A stretch of 42,949 bases of DNA, taken from Comamonadaceae bacterium. GTDB lineage: Bacteria > Pseudomonadota > Gammaproteobacteria > Burkholderiales > Burkholderiaceae_C. Each line of letters opens with the position of its first letter. Within the stretch, counting starts at the first letter, position 1. Positions 18,948 to 28,032 of this stretch are shown piece after piece. The position numbers were made by a program, and so were the translations under genes. The stretch is from positions 1 through 42,949 of the forward strand of contig JAIXWZ010000003.1 of NCBI GenBank assembly GCA_027491035.1, written 5' to 3'. The notes under the pieces are model-generated. The model saw only the letters and a list, made by a program, of their open reading frames with translations. It was not told where the DNA came from and searched no databases.

Positions 18948-21900
18948 ATGATCAACGTTTCGTCCTGGTCGATCCGCAACCCGATTCCCGCGGTGTTGCT
19001 CTTTGTGTTGCTGACCCTGGCCGGCATGATCGCCTACGGGTCGATGAAGGTGCAGAACTTCCCCGACCTCGATCTGCCGACGGTGCAGGTCACGGCCAAC
19101 TTGCCGGGGGCGGCGCCCTCGCAACTTGAGACCGATGTGGCGCGCAAGATTGAAAACGCGCTGGCGCCGCTGCAAGGGCTCAAGCACATCACCACCAAGG
19201 TGCAGGACGGTTCGGTCTCGATCACCGCCGAATTCCGCCTCGAAAAGCCGGTGCAGGAGGCCCTTGACGAGGTGCGCTCGGCGGTGCAGGGCGCGCGCGC
19301 CGATCTGCCCAGCGACTTGCGCGACCCCATCGTGCAAAAGCTCAACCTGGCCGGCACGCCCGTGCTGGCCTACACCGTGCGCTCGCCGCGCATGGACGAT
19401 GAGGCGCTGTCCTGGCTGGTCGACAACGAACTCACGCGCAAGCTGCTGGCGATTAAGGGGGTCGGTGCGGTCAACCGGGTCGGCGGCGTCACGCGCCAGA
19501 TTCGGGTGGCCATCGACCCGCAGCGGCTGCAGGCGCTGGGCATCACCGCCGCGCAGGTGTCGCAGCAGTTGGCGCAGGTGCAGCAAGAAAGCTCGGGCGG
19601 TCGCATCGATCTGGGCGTGGGCGAGCAGCCGGTGCGCACCCTGGCGACGGTGCAGACGGCGCAGGAGGTGGCCCGCATCGAGCTGGCCGCCTCCGGCGGG
19701 CGACGCGTGCGCCTCGATCAGATCGCCACGGTCACCGACGCCCTGGCCGAGCCGCGCTCCTGGGCTGGCCTGAACGGGCAGCCGGTGGTGGGCTTTGAGG
19801 TGGTGCGCAGCCGCGGTGAGAGCGAGGTCGCGGTGGGCCGCGCGGTGCGCAAGATGCTGGCCGATTACCGGCTGGCGCACCCAGACATCGAAATCGCCGA
19901 GGCGTTCGACTTCGTCACCCCGGTCGAAGAAGAGTACCAAGGCTCCTTGGTGCTGCTCTATGAAGGCGCGATTTTGGCGGTGCTGGTGGTGTGGCTCTTC
20001 TTGCGCGATCTGCGCGCCACCTTTGTCTCGGCGGTGGCGCTGCCGCTTTCTGTGGTTCCTGCTTTCATCGGCATGGCCTGGCTGGGCTTTTCCATCAACG
20101 TGGTCACGCTGCTGGCGCTCTCGCTGGTCATCGGCATCTTGGTTGACGATGCCATCGTCGAGGTCGAAAACATCGTGCGCCATTTGCGCATGGGCAAGAC
20201 GCCATACCAGGCGGCGATGGAGGCGGCCGACGAAATCGGCCTGGCGGTGATCGCCACCACCTTCACGCTCATTGCGGTCTTTTTGCCCACCGCCTTCATG
20301 AGTGGCATTGCGGGCAAGTTTTTCAAGCAGTTCGGCTGGACCGCCTCGCTGGCCGTGTTTGCCTCCTTGGTGGTGGCGCGCGTGCTCACGCCCATGATGG
20401 CCGCTTATCTGCTCAAGCCCATCGTGGCGGCCGAGCGCGAGCCGCGCTGGATGCACTATTACATGGGAGCGGCGCGCTGGTGCCTGCACCACCGGCTCGT
20501 CACCTTGCTGGCCTCGGCCGCTTTTTTTGTCGGCTCCCTGGCGCTCATCCCCCTGCTGCCCACCGGCTTCATCCCACCCGATGACAACTCGCAAACCCAG
20601 GTCTATCTGGAGCTGCCGCCGGGCTCAACGCTGCAGCAAACGCGGCAAAGCGCCGAGCACGCGCGCACCTTGCTGATGCAGGTGCAGCACGTCAAGAGCG
20701 TCTACACCACCATCGGCGGCGGCAGTGCCGGCAGCGACCCCTTTGTCAGCGCCGGCGCGGCCGAGGCCCGCAAGGCGACCTTGACGATCGCGATCAGCGA
20801 TCGCGGCGAGCGCCCGCGCAAGCAGGTGATCGAGGCCGACATCCGCCGCGCCATGCAGGACCTGCCCGGTGTGCGCAGCAAGGTCGGCCTGGGCGGCTCG
20901 GGCGAAAAATATGTGCTGGTGCTCACCGGCGAGGATCCGCTGGCTTTGCAGCAGGCCGCGCTGGCCGTCGAGAAGGACTTGCGCACCCTGCCTGGCCTGG
21001 GGCAAATCGCCTCGACGGCCAGCCTGGTGCGCCCCGAGATTGCGGTGCGCCCCGACTTTGCCCGCGCCGCCGATCTGGGCGTGAGCAGCGCGGCCATCGC
21101 GCAGACTCTGCGCGTGGCCACTCTGGGTGATTACGAGGCGCAACTGCCCAAACTCAATGTGTCGCAGCGGCAGGTGCCCATCGTGGTGCAGCTTGAGGAG
21201 GCCGCACGCAAGGACCTGTCGCTCATCGAGCGCCTGATGGTGCCCGGCAGCCGCGGCCCGGTCATGCTCTCGCAGGTGGCCAGCGTCGAGGTCACCGGCG
21301 GGCCCGCCGTGATCGACCGTTACGACCGCCAGCGCAACGTCAATTTTGAGATCGAGCTGTCCGGCACGCCGCTGGGCGAGGTCACGCAGGCGGTGCAAAA
21401 GCTGCCCACCATCGTCAACCTGCCGCCGGGGGTCAAGGTGGTGGAGGTGGGCGATGCCGAGGTCATGGGCGAGCTGTTCGCCAGCTTTGGCCTGGCCATG
21501 GGCGTGGGCGTGCTGTGCATTTATTTCGTGCTGGTGCTGCTCTTCCAGGGCTTTTTGCATCCGCTGACGATCTTGGCGGCCTTGCCGCTGTCGCTGGGCG
21601 GCGCTTTCGTGGGTTTGCTGCTGGCGCAAAAGAGCTTTTCCATGCCCTCGCTGATCGGTCTGATCATGCTCATGGGCGTGGCCACGAAGAACTCGATTTT
21701 GCTGGTCGAATACGCCATCGTGGCCCGGCGCGGCCGGCCGGCCGTCGATGGTCAGCCGGCCGTCGCGCCGATGCCCCGCTGGGACGCGCTGCTCGATGCC
21801 TGTCACAAGCGGGCCCGGCCCATTGTGATGACCACCATCGCCATGGGCGCGGGCATGTTGCCCATTGCCGTGGGCTGGGGATCGGCCGATGTGAGCTTTC

Positions 21901-22094
21901 GCTCGCCCATGGCGATCGCGGTGATAGGCGGCTTGCTCACCAGCACCGTGCTGAGCTTGCTGGTTATCCCGGTGGTCTTCACCTACCTCGATGACCTGGG
22001 CCAGTGGGCCACGCGGTGGCTGCGCCGCCGCCCGGCCGATCGCTCGGGTGATCGCTCGGGTGATCGCCCTGTCAAGCCGGCCGACGCGGCTTAG
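18948..22094 (+). CDS. RND efflux inner-membrane permease (HAE1/AcrB-like)
   Basis: MINVSSWSIRNPIPAVLLFVLLTLAGMIAYGSMKVQNFPDLDLPTVQVTANLPGAAPSQLETDVARKIENAL; GILVDDAIVEVENI; GVATKNSILLVEYA. Confidence 0.96.
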   Translation: MINVSSWSIRNPIPAVLLFVLLTLAGMIAYGSMKVQNFPDLDLPTVQVTANLPGAAPSQLETDVARKIENALAPLQGLKHITTKVQDGSVSITAEFRLEKPVQEALDEVRSAVQGARADLPSDLRDPIVQKLNLAGTPVLAYTVRSPRMDDEALSWLVDNELTRKLLAIKGVGAVNRVGGVTRQIRVAIDPQRLQALGITAAQVSQQLAQVQQESSGGRIDLGVGEQPVRTLATVQTAQEVARIELAASGGRRVRLDQIATVTDALAEPRSWAGLNGQPVVGFEVVRSRGESEVAVGRAVRKMLADYRLAHPDIEIAEAFDFVTPVEEEYQGSLVLLYEGAILAVLVVWLFLRDLRATFVSAVALPLSVVPAFIGMAWLGFSINVVTLLALSLVIGILVDDAIVEVENIVRHLRMGKTPYQAAMEAADEIGLAVIATTFTLIAVFLPTAFMSGIAGKFFKQFGWTASLAVFASLVVARVLTPMMAAYLLKPIVAAEREPRWMHYYMGAARWCLHHRLVTLLASAAFFVGSLALIPLLPTGFIPPDDNSQTQVYLELPPGSTLQQTRQSAEHARTLLMQVQHVKSVYTTIGGGSAGSDPFVSAGAAEARKATLTIAISDRGERPRKQVIEADIRRAMQDLPGVRSKVGLGGSGEKYVLVLTGEDPLALQQAALAVEKDLRTLPGLGQIASTASLVRPEIAVRPDFARAADLGVSSAAIAQTLRVATLGDYEAQLPKLNVSQRQVPIVVQLEEAARKDLSLIERLMVPGSRGPVMLSQVASVEVTGGPAVIDRYDRQRNVNFEIELSGTPLGEVTQAVQKLPTIVNLPPGVKVVEVGDAEVMGELFASFGLAMGVGVLCIYFVLVLLFQGFLHPLTILAALPLSLGGAFVGLLLAQKSFSMPSLIGLIMLMGVATKNSILLVEYAIVARRGRPAVDGQPAVAPMPRWDALLDACHKRARPIVMTTIAMGAGMLPIAVGWGSADVSFRSPMAIAVIGGLLTSTVLSLLVIPVVFTYLDDLGQWATRWLRRRPADRSGDRSGDRPVKPADAA
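22038..22073. repeat. 12-bp tandem repeat at the RND permease 3' end
   Basis: gatcgctcgggt / gatcgctcgggt / gatcgccctgtc encoding DRSGDRSGDRPV. Confidence 0.8.
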
Positions 22095-22582
22095 CTCTGA
22101 CGGATTTTGCGCACCAGGGCGGAGGTTGAATAGCCCTGCACCAGGTCGATGGCCAGGGCCCGGCCGCCATAGGCCTGCACCACCGCGCTTTCGGGCAGGC
22201 GGCTCATGTCGTAGTCGCCGCCCTTGACCAACACGTCGGGGCGCACTTGCGCGATCAGCTCGAGCGGGGTGTCTTCATCAAACCAGGTCACCAGGTCCAC
22301 CGATTCGAGCGCAGCCATCATGATGGCGCGATCGACCTCGGCATTGAGCGGCCGATCGGGCCCCTTGCCCAGCCGCCTGGCTGACGCATCGGTGTTGAGC
22401 GCCACCAGCAAGCTCGCGCCCAGGGCGCGCGCCTGCGCCAGATAGGTCACATGGCCGCGGTGGAGCACGTCGAACACGCCGTTGGTCATGACCAAGGGGC
22501 GCGGCAGCTGCGCCAGACGGGCGGGCAGCTGCTCGTGCGGGGTGATCTTGCCCAGGAAGGCCGGGGCTTGGGCGCTCGTCAC
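22091..22582 (-). CDS. rfaE2: D-glycero-beta-D-manno-heptose 1-phosphate adenylyltransferase (stand-alone HldE C-domain type)
   Basis: LVMTNGVFDVLHRGHVTYLAQARALG (HxGH), LVKGGDY; likely GTG start at 22582 overlapping the upstream TGA. Confidence 0.9.
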   Translation of the reverse strand: MTSAQAPAFLGKITPHEQLPARLAQLPRPLVMTNGVFDVLHRGHVTYLAQARALGASLLVALNTDASARRLGKGPDRPLNAEVDRAIMMAALESVDLVTWFDEDTPLELIAQVRPDVLVKGGDYDMSRLPESAVVQAYGGRALAIDLVQGYSTSALVRKIRQS

Positions 22583-23436
22583 GCGGTCTGAGCCGGGGCC
22601 GTCGGCGCCAGGCCGCCCATGAGCTGCTTGCGAAAGCGGTTGAGCTCTTGCACGGTGGCAAAGCTCTGGTTCATCAGCAAGCCCATGTTGTGCAAGATGC
22701 GCTCGACCACCTTGGTTTCCCACTCGGCGTCGAACTTGATTTGCTGGCTCAGCCAGTGCTCGAGCCACTGCGGGTCGGGCAGCCGCGACTGGATGGTGTC
22801 GCGCGGAAACAGGGCCTTGTTGACGTGCAGGTTGGTCGGGTGCAGCGCCTGGGCCGTGCGCTTGGCGCTGGCCATGAGCACGCCGACTTTGCTAAAGGCC
22901 GCGCGGGCCTCGTCGCCAAAGCGGCCGATGGCGCGTTTCATGTAGCGCAGGTAGGCGCCGCCGTGGCGCGCCTCGTCCTGGCTGAGCTGGGTGTAAATAT
23001 GCCGGATGACGGGCTCGGTGTGCCATTGGGCGGCGCGCCGGTACCAGTGGTTGAGCCGAATTTCGCCGCAAAAGTGCAGCATCAGGGTTTCGAGCGCCGG
23101 TGCCGGCTCGAACTCAAAGCGCACCTCGTGCAATTCTTGTTCCGTCGGCGCCAGCTCGGGCCGAAAGCGGCGCAGGTATTCGATCAGCACCAGCGCGTGC
23201 TTTTGCTCCTCGAAAAACCAGATCGACATGAAGGCCGAGAAATCGCTGTCTTCGCGGTTGTCGCGCAGAAACATCTCGGTGGCCGGCAGCGCCGCCCATT
23301 CGGTGATCGCATTCATCTTGACCGTCAGCGCCTGCTCGTCGGACAACAGGGTGCTGTCAAATTGGGCCCACGGAATGTCTTTATCCATGTCCCAGCGGAC
23401 GGATTCCAACTGCTTGAACAATTCAGGGTAGAGCAT
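22579..23436 (-). CDS. Ferritin-like diiron protein, acyl-ACP-desaturase-like
   Basis: candidate diiron ligand set: ATEMFL (E), FFEEQKHA (ExxH), CGEIRLNH (E), SQDEARHG (ExxH). Confidence 0.75.
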   Translation of the reverse strand: MLYPELFKQLESVRWDMDKDIPWAQFDSTLLSDEQALTVKMNAITEWAALPATEMFLRDNREDSDFSAFMSIWFFEEQKHALVLIEYLRRFRPELAPTEQELHEVRFEFEPAPALETLMLHFCGEIRLNHWYRRAAQWHTEPVIRHIYTQLSQDEARHGGAYLRYMKRAIGRFGDEARAAFSKVGVLMASAKRTAQALHPTNLHVNKALFPRDTIQSRLPDPQWLEHWLSQQIKFDAEWETKVVERILHNMGLLMNQSFATVQELNRFRKQLMGGLAPTAPAQTA

Positions 23437-23508
23437 GTCAGTCCTCGCGCGGCCCAGCGGCCAAAAAGCCCAGCAATTTTAGGCCTTGCTGCCGGGCTCG
23501 TCCCGCTT

Positions 23509-23523
23509 GGGTTACAGTAACCC
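23509..23523. promoter_or_regulatory. Perfect 15-bp palindrome GGGTTAC-A-GTAACCC, candidate operator
   Basis: direct reading; lies between the divergent diiron gene and glutathione peroxidase gene. Confidence 0.6.
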
Positions 23524-23631
23524 GACGGTTGGGGCTGTCAGGCCAAGTTGACGCTGCCGTTTGTGGATCTGGGCGTGTGCGCGAACTCGCCGGAGCCTGC
23601 GCAGCGGTTTGAAACGCCAAGGAGAGTGCTC

Positions 23632-24246
23632 ATGCATCGTTCGATCAACCGCCGGGCTGGCGCCGTGGCCGCTTCACGTGCGCTTTTGTGGGCGCCTTTA
23701 TGGGCGCTTTTATGGGCGCTGTCATCGCCTGCAGCCCACGCCCAGCCGGCCAAGGCCGACGCGCAGGCCTGCCCGCCCTTGCTGCAGCACACCATGGCGC
23801 GCTTGCAAGACGAAAAGCCGCAGTCCCTGTGCCAGTACAGCGGCAAGGTCTTGCTGGTGGTCAACACCGCCAGCTTTTGCGGTTTCACGCCGCAATATGC
23901 GGGGCTCGAGGCGCTGCATGCCCGCTACAAGGACCAGGGCCTGGTGGTGCTGGGCTTTCCATCCAATGACTTTTCTCAGGAGCGCGGCAGCAACAAGGAC
24001 ATTGCAGAGTTTTGCGAGAGCACGTTCGGCGTCAAATTTCCCATGTTCACCAAGACCGTGGTGACCGGTCGCGATGCCCATCCGTTCTACAAGCTTCTGG
24101 CCAGCCAGGCCGGTGCCGCGCCGCGCTGGAATTTCTACAAATACCTGGTCGGCAAGGACGGCAAAGTGGCCGGCAGTTACGGCTCGACCACCAGCCCCCA
24201 GGATCCTCGCCTGATCAGACAGATCGAGCAACTTGTGGCAAAATGA
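23632..24246 (+). CDS. Glutathione peroxidase family protein with signal peptide
   Basis: GKVLLVVNTASFCGFTPQYAGLEALHARYKDQGLVVLGFPSNDF; KFPMFTKTVVTG; RWNFYKYLVGKDG. Confidence 0.93.
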   Translation: MHRSINRRAGAVAASRALLWAPLWALLWALSSPAAHAQPAKADAQACPPLLQHTMARLQDEKPQSLCQYSGKVLLVVNTASFCGFTPQYAGLEALHARYKDQGLVVLGFPSNDFSQERGSNKDIAEFCESTFGVKFPMFTKTVVTGRDAHPFYKLLASQAGAAPRWNFYKYLVGKDGKVAGSYGSTTSPQDPRLIRQIEQLVAK

Positions 24247-24276
24247 CCGGCCAGTCACAATATGACTGACCAGTCG
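24244..24276. promoter_or_regulatory. Two near-identical 14-bp imperfect dyads 19 bp apart, candidate operators
   Basis: TGACCGGCCAGTCA (24244-24257) and TGACTGACCAGTCG (24263-24276). Confidence 0.5.
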
Positions 24277-24561
24277 CATCGGATCGGCCGTGCGTCGGCT
24301 CAATGGAGACCAGGATGAACCGCTCGGGTTTGAACACCGCCACCGGCATGGGGCCCTCGGGCCTGCCTGGTCGGGCCCGCGGCCCCGGCAAATCCTTGGG
24401 CCGCTCTCGGTTTTTGATGGGCTCTGAAAATACATGGTTTTCGTTGCGAAGTCTTCCGGCGCCGCATGGCCTGGTTGCAAGCCCGGGGTGTCTCTCCTCC
24501 TCCCTCCCTCCCTTCTTTGCCTCGGGACGCTTCGCAACATTTTTCTCATCGGGCGCGTGAG

Positions 24562-25968
24562 ATGGGCCTCGACCTGCTCATGCGCTCAGGCTTGCCAACG
24601 GCCGCTCAACCGAACGGGGCTGGCCAGCCGCGGGTGGCCATCGTTGGCTCGGGCATTGCTGCCTTGGCAGCGGCCCACCACCTTCGCGGGCAGGCCCGGC
24701 TGACCCTGTTCGAGGCGGCCGACTACTTTGGCGGCCACACGCACACGGTCGACGTCACCTTGCCCAGCGCCCAGGGGCCAGTCACCCACGGGGTCGACAC
24801 CGGCTTTCTGGTCTTTAACGAACGCACCTACCCCCAGCTGATCGCTCTGTTTGAGGAGCTGGGCGTGCCCACCGCCCAATCGGACATGTCGTTTTCGGTG
24901 CAGGCACCGGCGACGGCCGTGCGGGCCGCCTTGGAGTGGAGCGGCTCGAACCTCAACACCGTGTTTGCGCAGCGCAGCAACCTCTTGCGGCCTGGCTTTT
25001 GGCGCATGCTCGCCGATATCGTGCGCTTTAATCGCCTGTGCACCGCCCTGGCGCAGCGCCTGGAGGGCGCGGCCGGCGATGCCCGCTTGATGCAGCCGCT
25101 GTCGCAGTTCTTGCGCGAGCAGGGCCTGTCCGATGGTTTTCGCGATGGCTACCTGCTGCCCATGCTGGGGTGCATCTGGTCCTGCCCGACCGACCAGATG
25201 CTGCAGTTTCCGCTGGCCACCATGCTGCGCTTTTGTCATAACCACGGCCTGCTGCAGATCACCGGGCGGCCGCAGTGGTGGACCGTCGCCGGTGGCGCGC
25301 GCGGCTATGTGCACAAAATCACGGCTGGCATCGAGGACAAGCGGCTGTCCAGCCCGGTGCTGCTCGTTGAGCGCGATGCGGGCGGCGTGCGCATCACCAG
25401 CCGGCGCAACGGCCAGCTGCACAACGAATCGTTTGACAAGGTGATTCTGGCGGGCCATTCGGACCAGAGCCTGGCCCTGCTCAGCCAGCCCTCGCCGGCC
25501 GAGCGTTCGGTGCTGGGCGCCATCGGCTACCAGCCCAACCGGGCGGTGCTGCACACCGATGCATCGGTGCTGCCCAGCCGTCCACTGGCTTGGGCCGCCT
25601 GGAACTACGAGCGTGCCGCCGACACCGGGCAGGAGTCGGCGCGGGTGTGCCTGCATTACCTGCTCAACAAGCTCCAGCCCCTGCCCTTCGAGCAGCCGGT
25701 CATCGTTTCGCTCAATCCGATCGGCCCCATCGACCCGGGCCAGATCATCGGCCAATACGACTACGCCCATCCTGTCTTTGACGCCGCCGCAATCGCAGCG
25801 CAGCAGCAGGTGCCGGCCTTGCAGGGGCAGCAGCACAGCTACTTTTGCGGTGCCTGGGCGGGCTATGGGTTTCACGAGGACGGCCTCAAATCAGGCGTGC
25901 AGGCGGCCACGCGCTTGCTCGGCGACTGGGCGGCGCAGACCCGCCCGGCCTTGCGGGCCGCCGCATGA
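24562..25968 (+). CDS. FAD-dependent oxidoreductase (amine-oxidase/desaturase-like)
   Basis: PRVAIVGSGIAALAAAHHLRGQARLTLFEAADYFGGHTHTVDV (Rossmann/FAD), FLVFNERTYPQLIALFEELGV. Confidence 0.92.
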   Translation: MGLDLLMRSGLPTAAQPNGAGQPRVAIVGSGIAALAAAHHLRGQARLTLFEAADYFGGHTHTVDVTLPSAQGPVTHGVDTGFLVFNERTYPQLIALFEELGVPTAQSDMSFSVQAPATAVRAALEWSGSNLNTVFAQRSNLLRPGFWRMLADIVRFNRLCTALAQRLEGAAGDARLMQPLSQFLREQGLSDGFRDGYLLPMLGCIWSCPTDQMLQFPLATMLRFCHNHGLLQITGRPQWWTVAGGARGYVHKITAGIEDKRLSSPVLLVERDAGGVRITSRRNGQLHNESFDKVILAGHSDQSLALLSQPSPAERSVLGAIGYQPNRAVLHTDASVLPSRPLAWAAWNYERAADTGQESARVCLHYLLNKLQPLPFEQPVIVSLNPIGPIDPGQIIGQYDYAHPVFDAAAIAAQQQVPALQGQQHSYFCGAWAGYGFHEDGLKSGVQAATRLLGDWAAQTRPALRAAA

Positions 25969-26774
25969 ACGGCCGGGCGGCCCAGCTTGCGGCGCTGCTG
26001 GACGCGCCCACCGACGTGCCGCCCGCGCAAGCCCTGATCGGGTTTGGCCAGGTGCGCCACCAGCGCCTGCGGCCGGCCGGCCACGCTTTTGCCTACCCGA
26101 CCGCGTTTTTGATGCTGCCCTTGCGCAGCCTGCGCGCGCACGGCAGTGGCGCTTTGGCGCGCAACCGCGCCGCGATGCTGAGCTTTCACGACCGCGACCA
26201 CGGTCAGGGCGGTGACGACTGCCTGGCCTGGCTCGACGAGCTGCTTGCCTCGCAGGGGCTCAGCGCCCCCGGCGAGGTCTGGTTGCACACCTATCCGCGC
26301 ATGTTCGGCTACACCTTCAAGCCGGTGAGCTTTTGGTACTGCCACGGTGCGGACGGCGCGCTGCGAGCGATTGTGGTGGAGGTCAACAACACTTTTGGTG
26401 AGCGCCACTGCTATTTGCTCGATGCGCCGCGCTACGGCCATGTGCTCGAGGCGGCCAAGGCCTTTCATGTCTCGCCCTTTTGCCGCGTCGAGGGTCGCTA
26501 CCGCTTTGCCTTCATGCGCACCGAGCGCGACGGGCGCGAGCGCACCGTGGCGCGCATCGACTACGACGATGACCAGGGCCCGCTGCTCAAGACCAGCGTG
26601 GCGGGCACGCTCGAGCCCCTGAACCGACGCAGCGCGCGGCGGGCGCTGATCGCTTACCCAGCCATGACGCTGGCCGTGATGGCGCGTATCCACTGGCAGG
26701 CGCTCAAGCTCTGGCTCAAGCGTGTGCCCTTCTTTTCCAAACCTCAGCCACCCAAGCAATTCCTGACGCGATGA
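25965..26774 (+). CDS. DUF1365 domain-containing protein
   Basis: GQVRHQRLRPAGHAFAYPTAFLMLPL; HTYPRMFGYTFKPVSFWYCH; VVEVNNTFGERHCYLL; ATGA overlap with upstream gene. Confidence 0.93.
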   Translation: MNGRAAQLAALLDAPTDVPPAQALIGFGQVRHQRLRPAGHAFAYPTAFLMLPLRSLRAHGSGALARNRAAMLSFHDRDHGQGGDDCLAWLDELLASQGLSAPGEVWLHTYPRMFGYTFKPVSFWYCHGADGALRAIVVEVNNTFGERHCYLLDAPRYGHVLEAAKAFHVSPFCRVEGRYRFAFMRTERDGRERTVARIDYDDDQGPLLKTSVAGTLEPLNRRSARRALIAYPAMTLAVMARIHWQALKLWLKRVPFFSKPQPPKQFLTR

Positions 26775-28015
26775 ACACGGCCACCGACTCTACCCCTACG
26801 ACCGCCGCCCTGGGCTTGCCCGCAGGCGCGCCCGCGGCGGCACGCACCGTGCTCCAATTGCTGACTCGCCTGCGCCATGGCTGCCTGAGCGTGCGCTTGC
26901 CCGACGGCTCCATGCGCCGCTTCGGTCAGGGCCAGACGCCCACCGCCAGCTTGCACCTCAACGACTGGCAGGTGTGCTCGGCCGCCCTCAAATCGGGCGA
27001 CATCGGCTTTGCCGAGGGCTATATCGATGGCCATTGGAGCTCGCCTGACCTGGCGGCCTTGCTGCGCCTTTTCATTGCGAACCGGCGTGAGGTCGAAGAT
27101 GTGATCTACGGCACCTGGCTGGGCCGGCTCTTTTATCGCGTGCGCCATCTGCTCAATCGCAACACCCGAGGCAACAGCCAGAAAAACATCCACGCCCACT
27201 ACGATTTGGGCAATGCTTTCTACGAGCTGTGGCTCGACGGCACCATGAACTACAGCTCGGCCCTCTACGAGACGCCGCAGGCCTCGATGCAACAGGCGCA
27301 ACTGGCCAAGGTGCGGCGGGCGCTGCGCATGGTCGATGTCAAGCCCGGCGAGCGCGTGCTGGAAATCGGTTGCGGCTGGGGGGCGCTGGCCGAGATGGCC
27401 ACCACCGAGTTTGGCGCCCGCTTGGTCGGCGTGACCCTGAGCACCGAGCAGCTGGCCTGGGCGCGCGCGCGCATGTCGCGCTGCGGCGTTGCCGAGCGAG
27501 CCGATCTGCGCCTGCAAGACTACCGCGACATCGGCCGCGATGGCCTTGCCGATCAGTCGTTCGATGCGATTTGCTCTATTGAGATGATCGAGGCGGTCGG
27601 GCGCGAATACTGGCCCACCTACTTCGCCACCGTGGCGCGTCTGCTCAAGACGGGCGGCCGCGCCTGCATCCAGAGCATCGTGATCGACGACGAGTTTTTC
27701 GAGCGCTACCTGCAGTCGACCGACTTCATTCAGCAGTACATCTTTCCGGGCGGCTGCCTGCCCAGCCCGGGCGCTTTCAGGGCGCAAGCCGAGCAGGCTG
27801 GGCTCAAGGTGATCGACGAGTTTTGCTTTGGCCAGGACTATGCCCGCACCCTGCAAGAGTGGCGCCAGGCCTTCATGGCACGCGAGCATGAGGTGCTGGC
27901 GCTGGGCTTTGACCGTCGATTCATGCGCATCTGGGAGTTTTATCTGGCCTATTGCGAGGCCGCCTTTGCCGAGCGCAACACCGACGTGGTGCAGTACACG
28001 CTGCTCAAGGTGTGA
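26771..28015 (+). CDS. Cyclopropane-fatty-acyl-phospholipid synthase family methyltransferase
   Basis: HYDLGNAFYELWLDGTMNYSSALYE; VLEIGCGWGALAEMA; SIEMIEAVGREYWPTYF; QQYIFPGGCLPSP. Confidence 0.95.
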   Translation: MNTATDSTPTTAALGLPAGAPAAARTVLQLLTRLRHGCLSVRLPDGSMRRFGQGQTPTASLHLNDWQVCSAALKSGDIGFAEGYIDGHWSSPDLAALLRLFIANRREVEDVIYGTWLGRLFYRVRHLLNRNTRGNSQKNIHAHYDLGNAFYELWLDGTMNYSSALYETPQASMQQAQLAKVRRALRMVDVKPGERVLEIGCGWGALAEMATTEFGARLVGVTLSTEQLAWARARMSRCGVAERADLRLQDYRDIGRDGLADQSFDAICSIEMIEAVGREYWPTYFATVARLLKTGGRACIQSIVIDDEFFERYLQSTDFIQQYIFPGGCLPSPGAFRAQAEQAGLKVIDEFCFGQDYARTLQEWRQAFMAREHEVLALGFDRRFMRIWEFYLAYCEAAFAERNTDVVQYTLLKV

Positions 28016-28032
28016 GTCTCAAGAGCCCATCC

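Noticed and set aside
14906-19027. 1373-aa minus-strand ORF
   Set aside because: Antisense to glnE and the RND adaptor, both with clear family motifs. The composition (His/Gln/Arg/Ala-rich, no motifs) is typical of a GC-rich antisense frame.
18882-20594. 570-aa minus-strand ORF
   Set aside because: Antisense to the RND permease; no family motifs.
24303-24560. 85-aa ORF between glutathione peroxidase and the FAD oxidoreductase
   Set aside because: No recognisable motif, includes the homopyrimidine tract; better treated as a leader/intergenic region.
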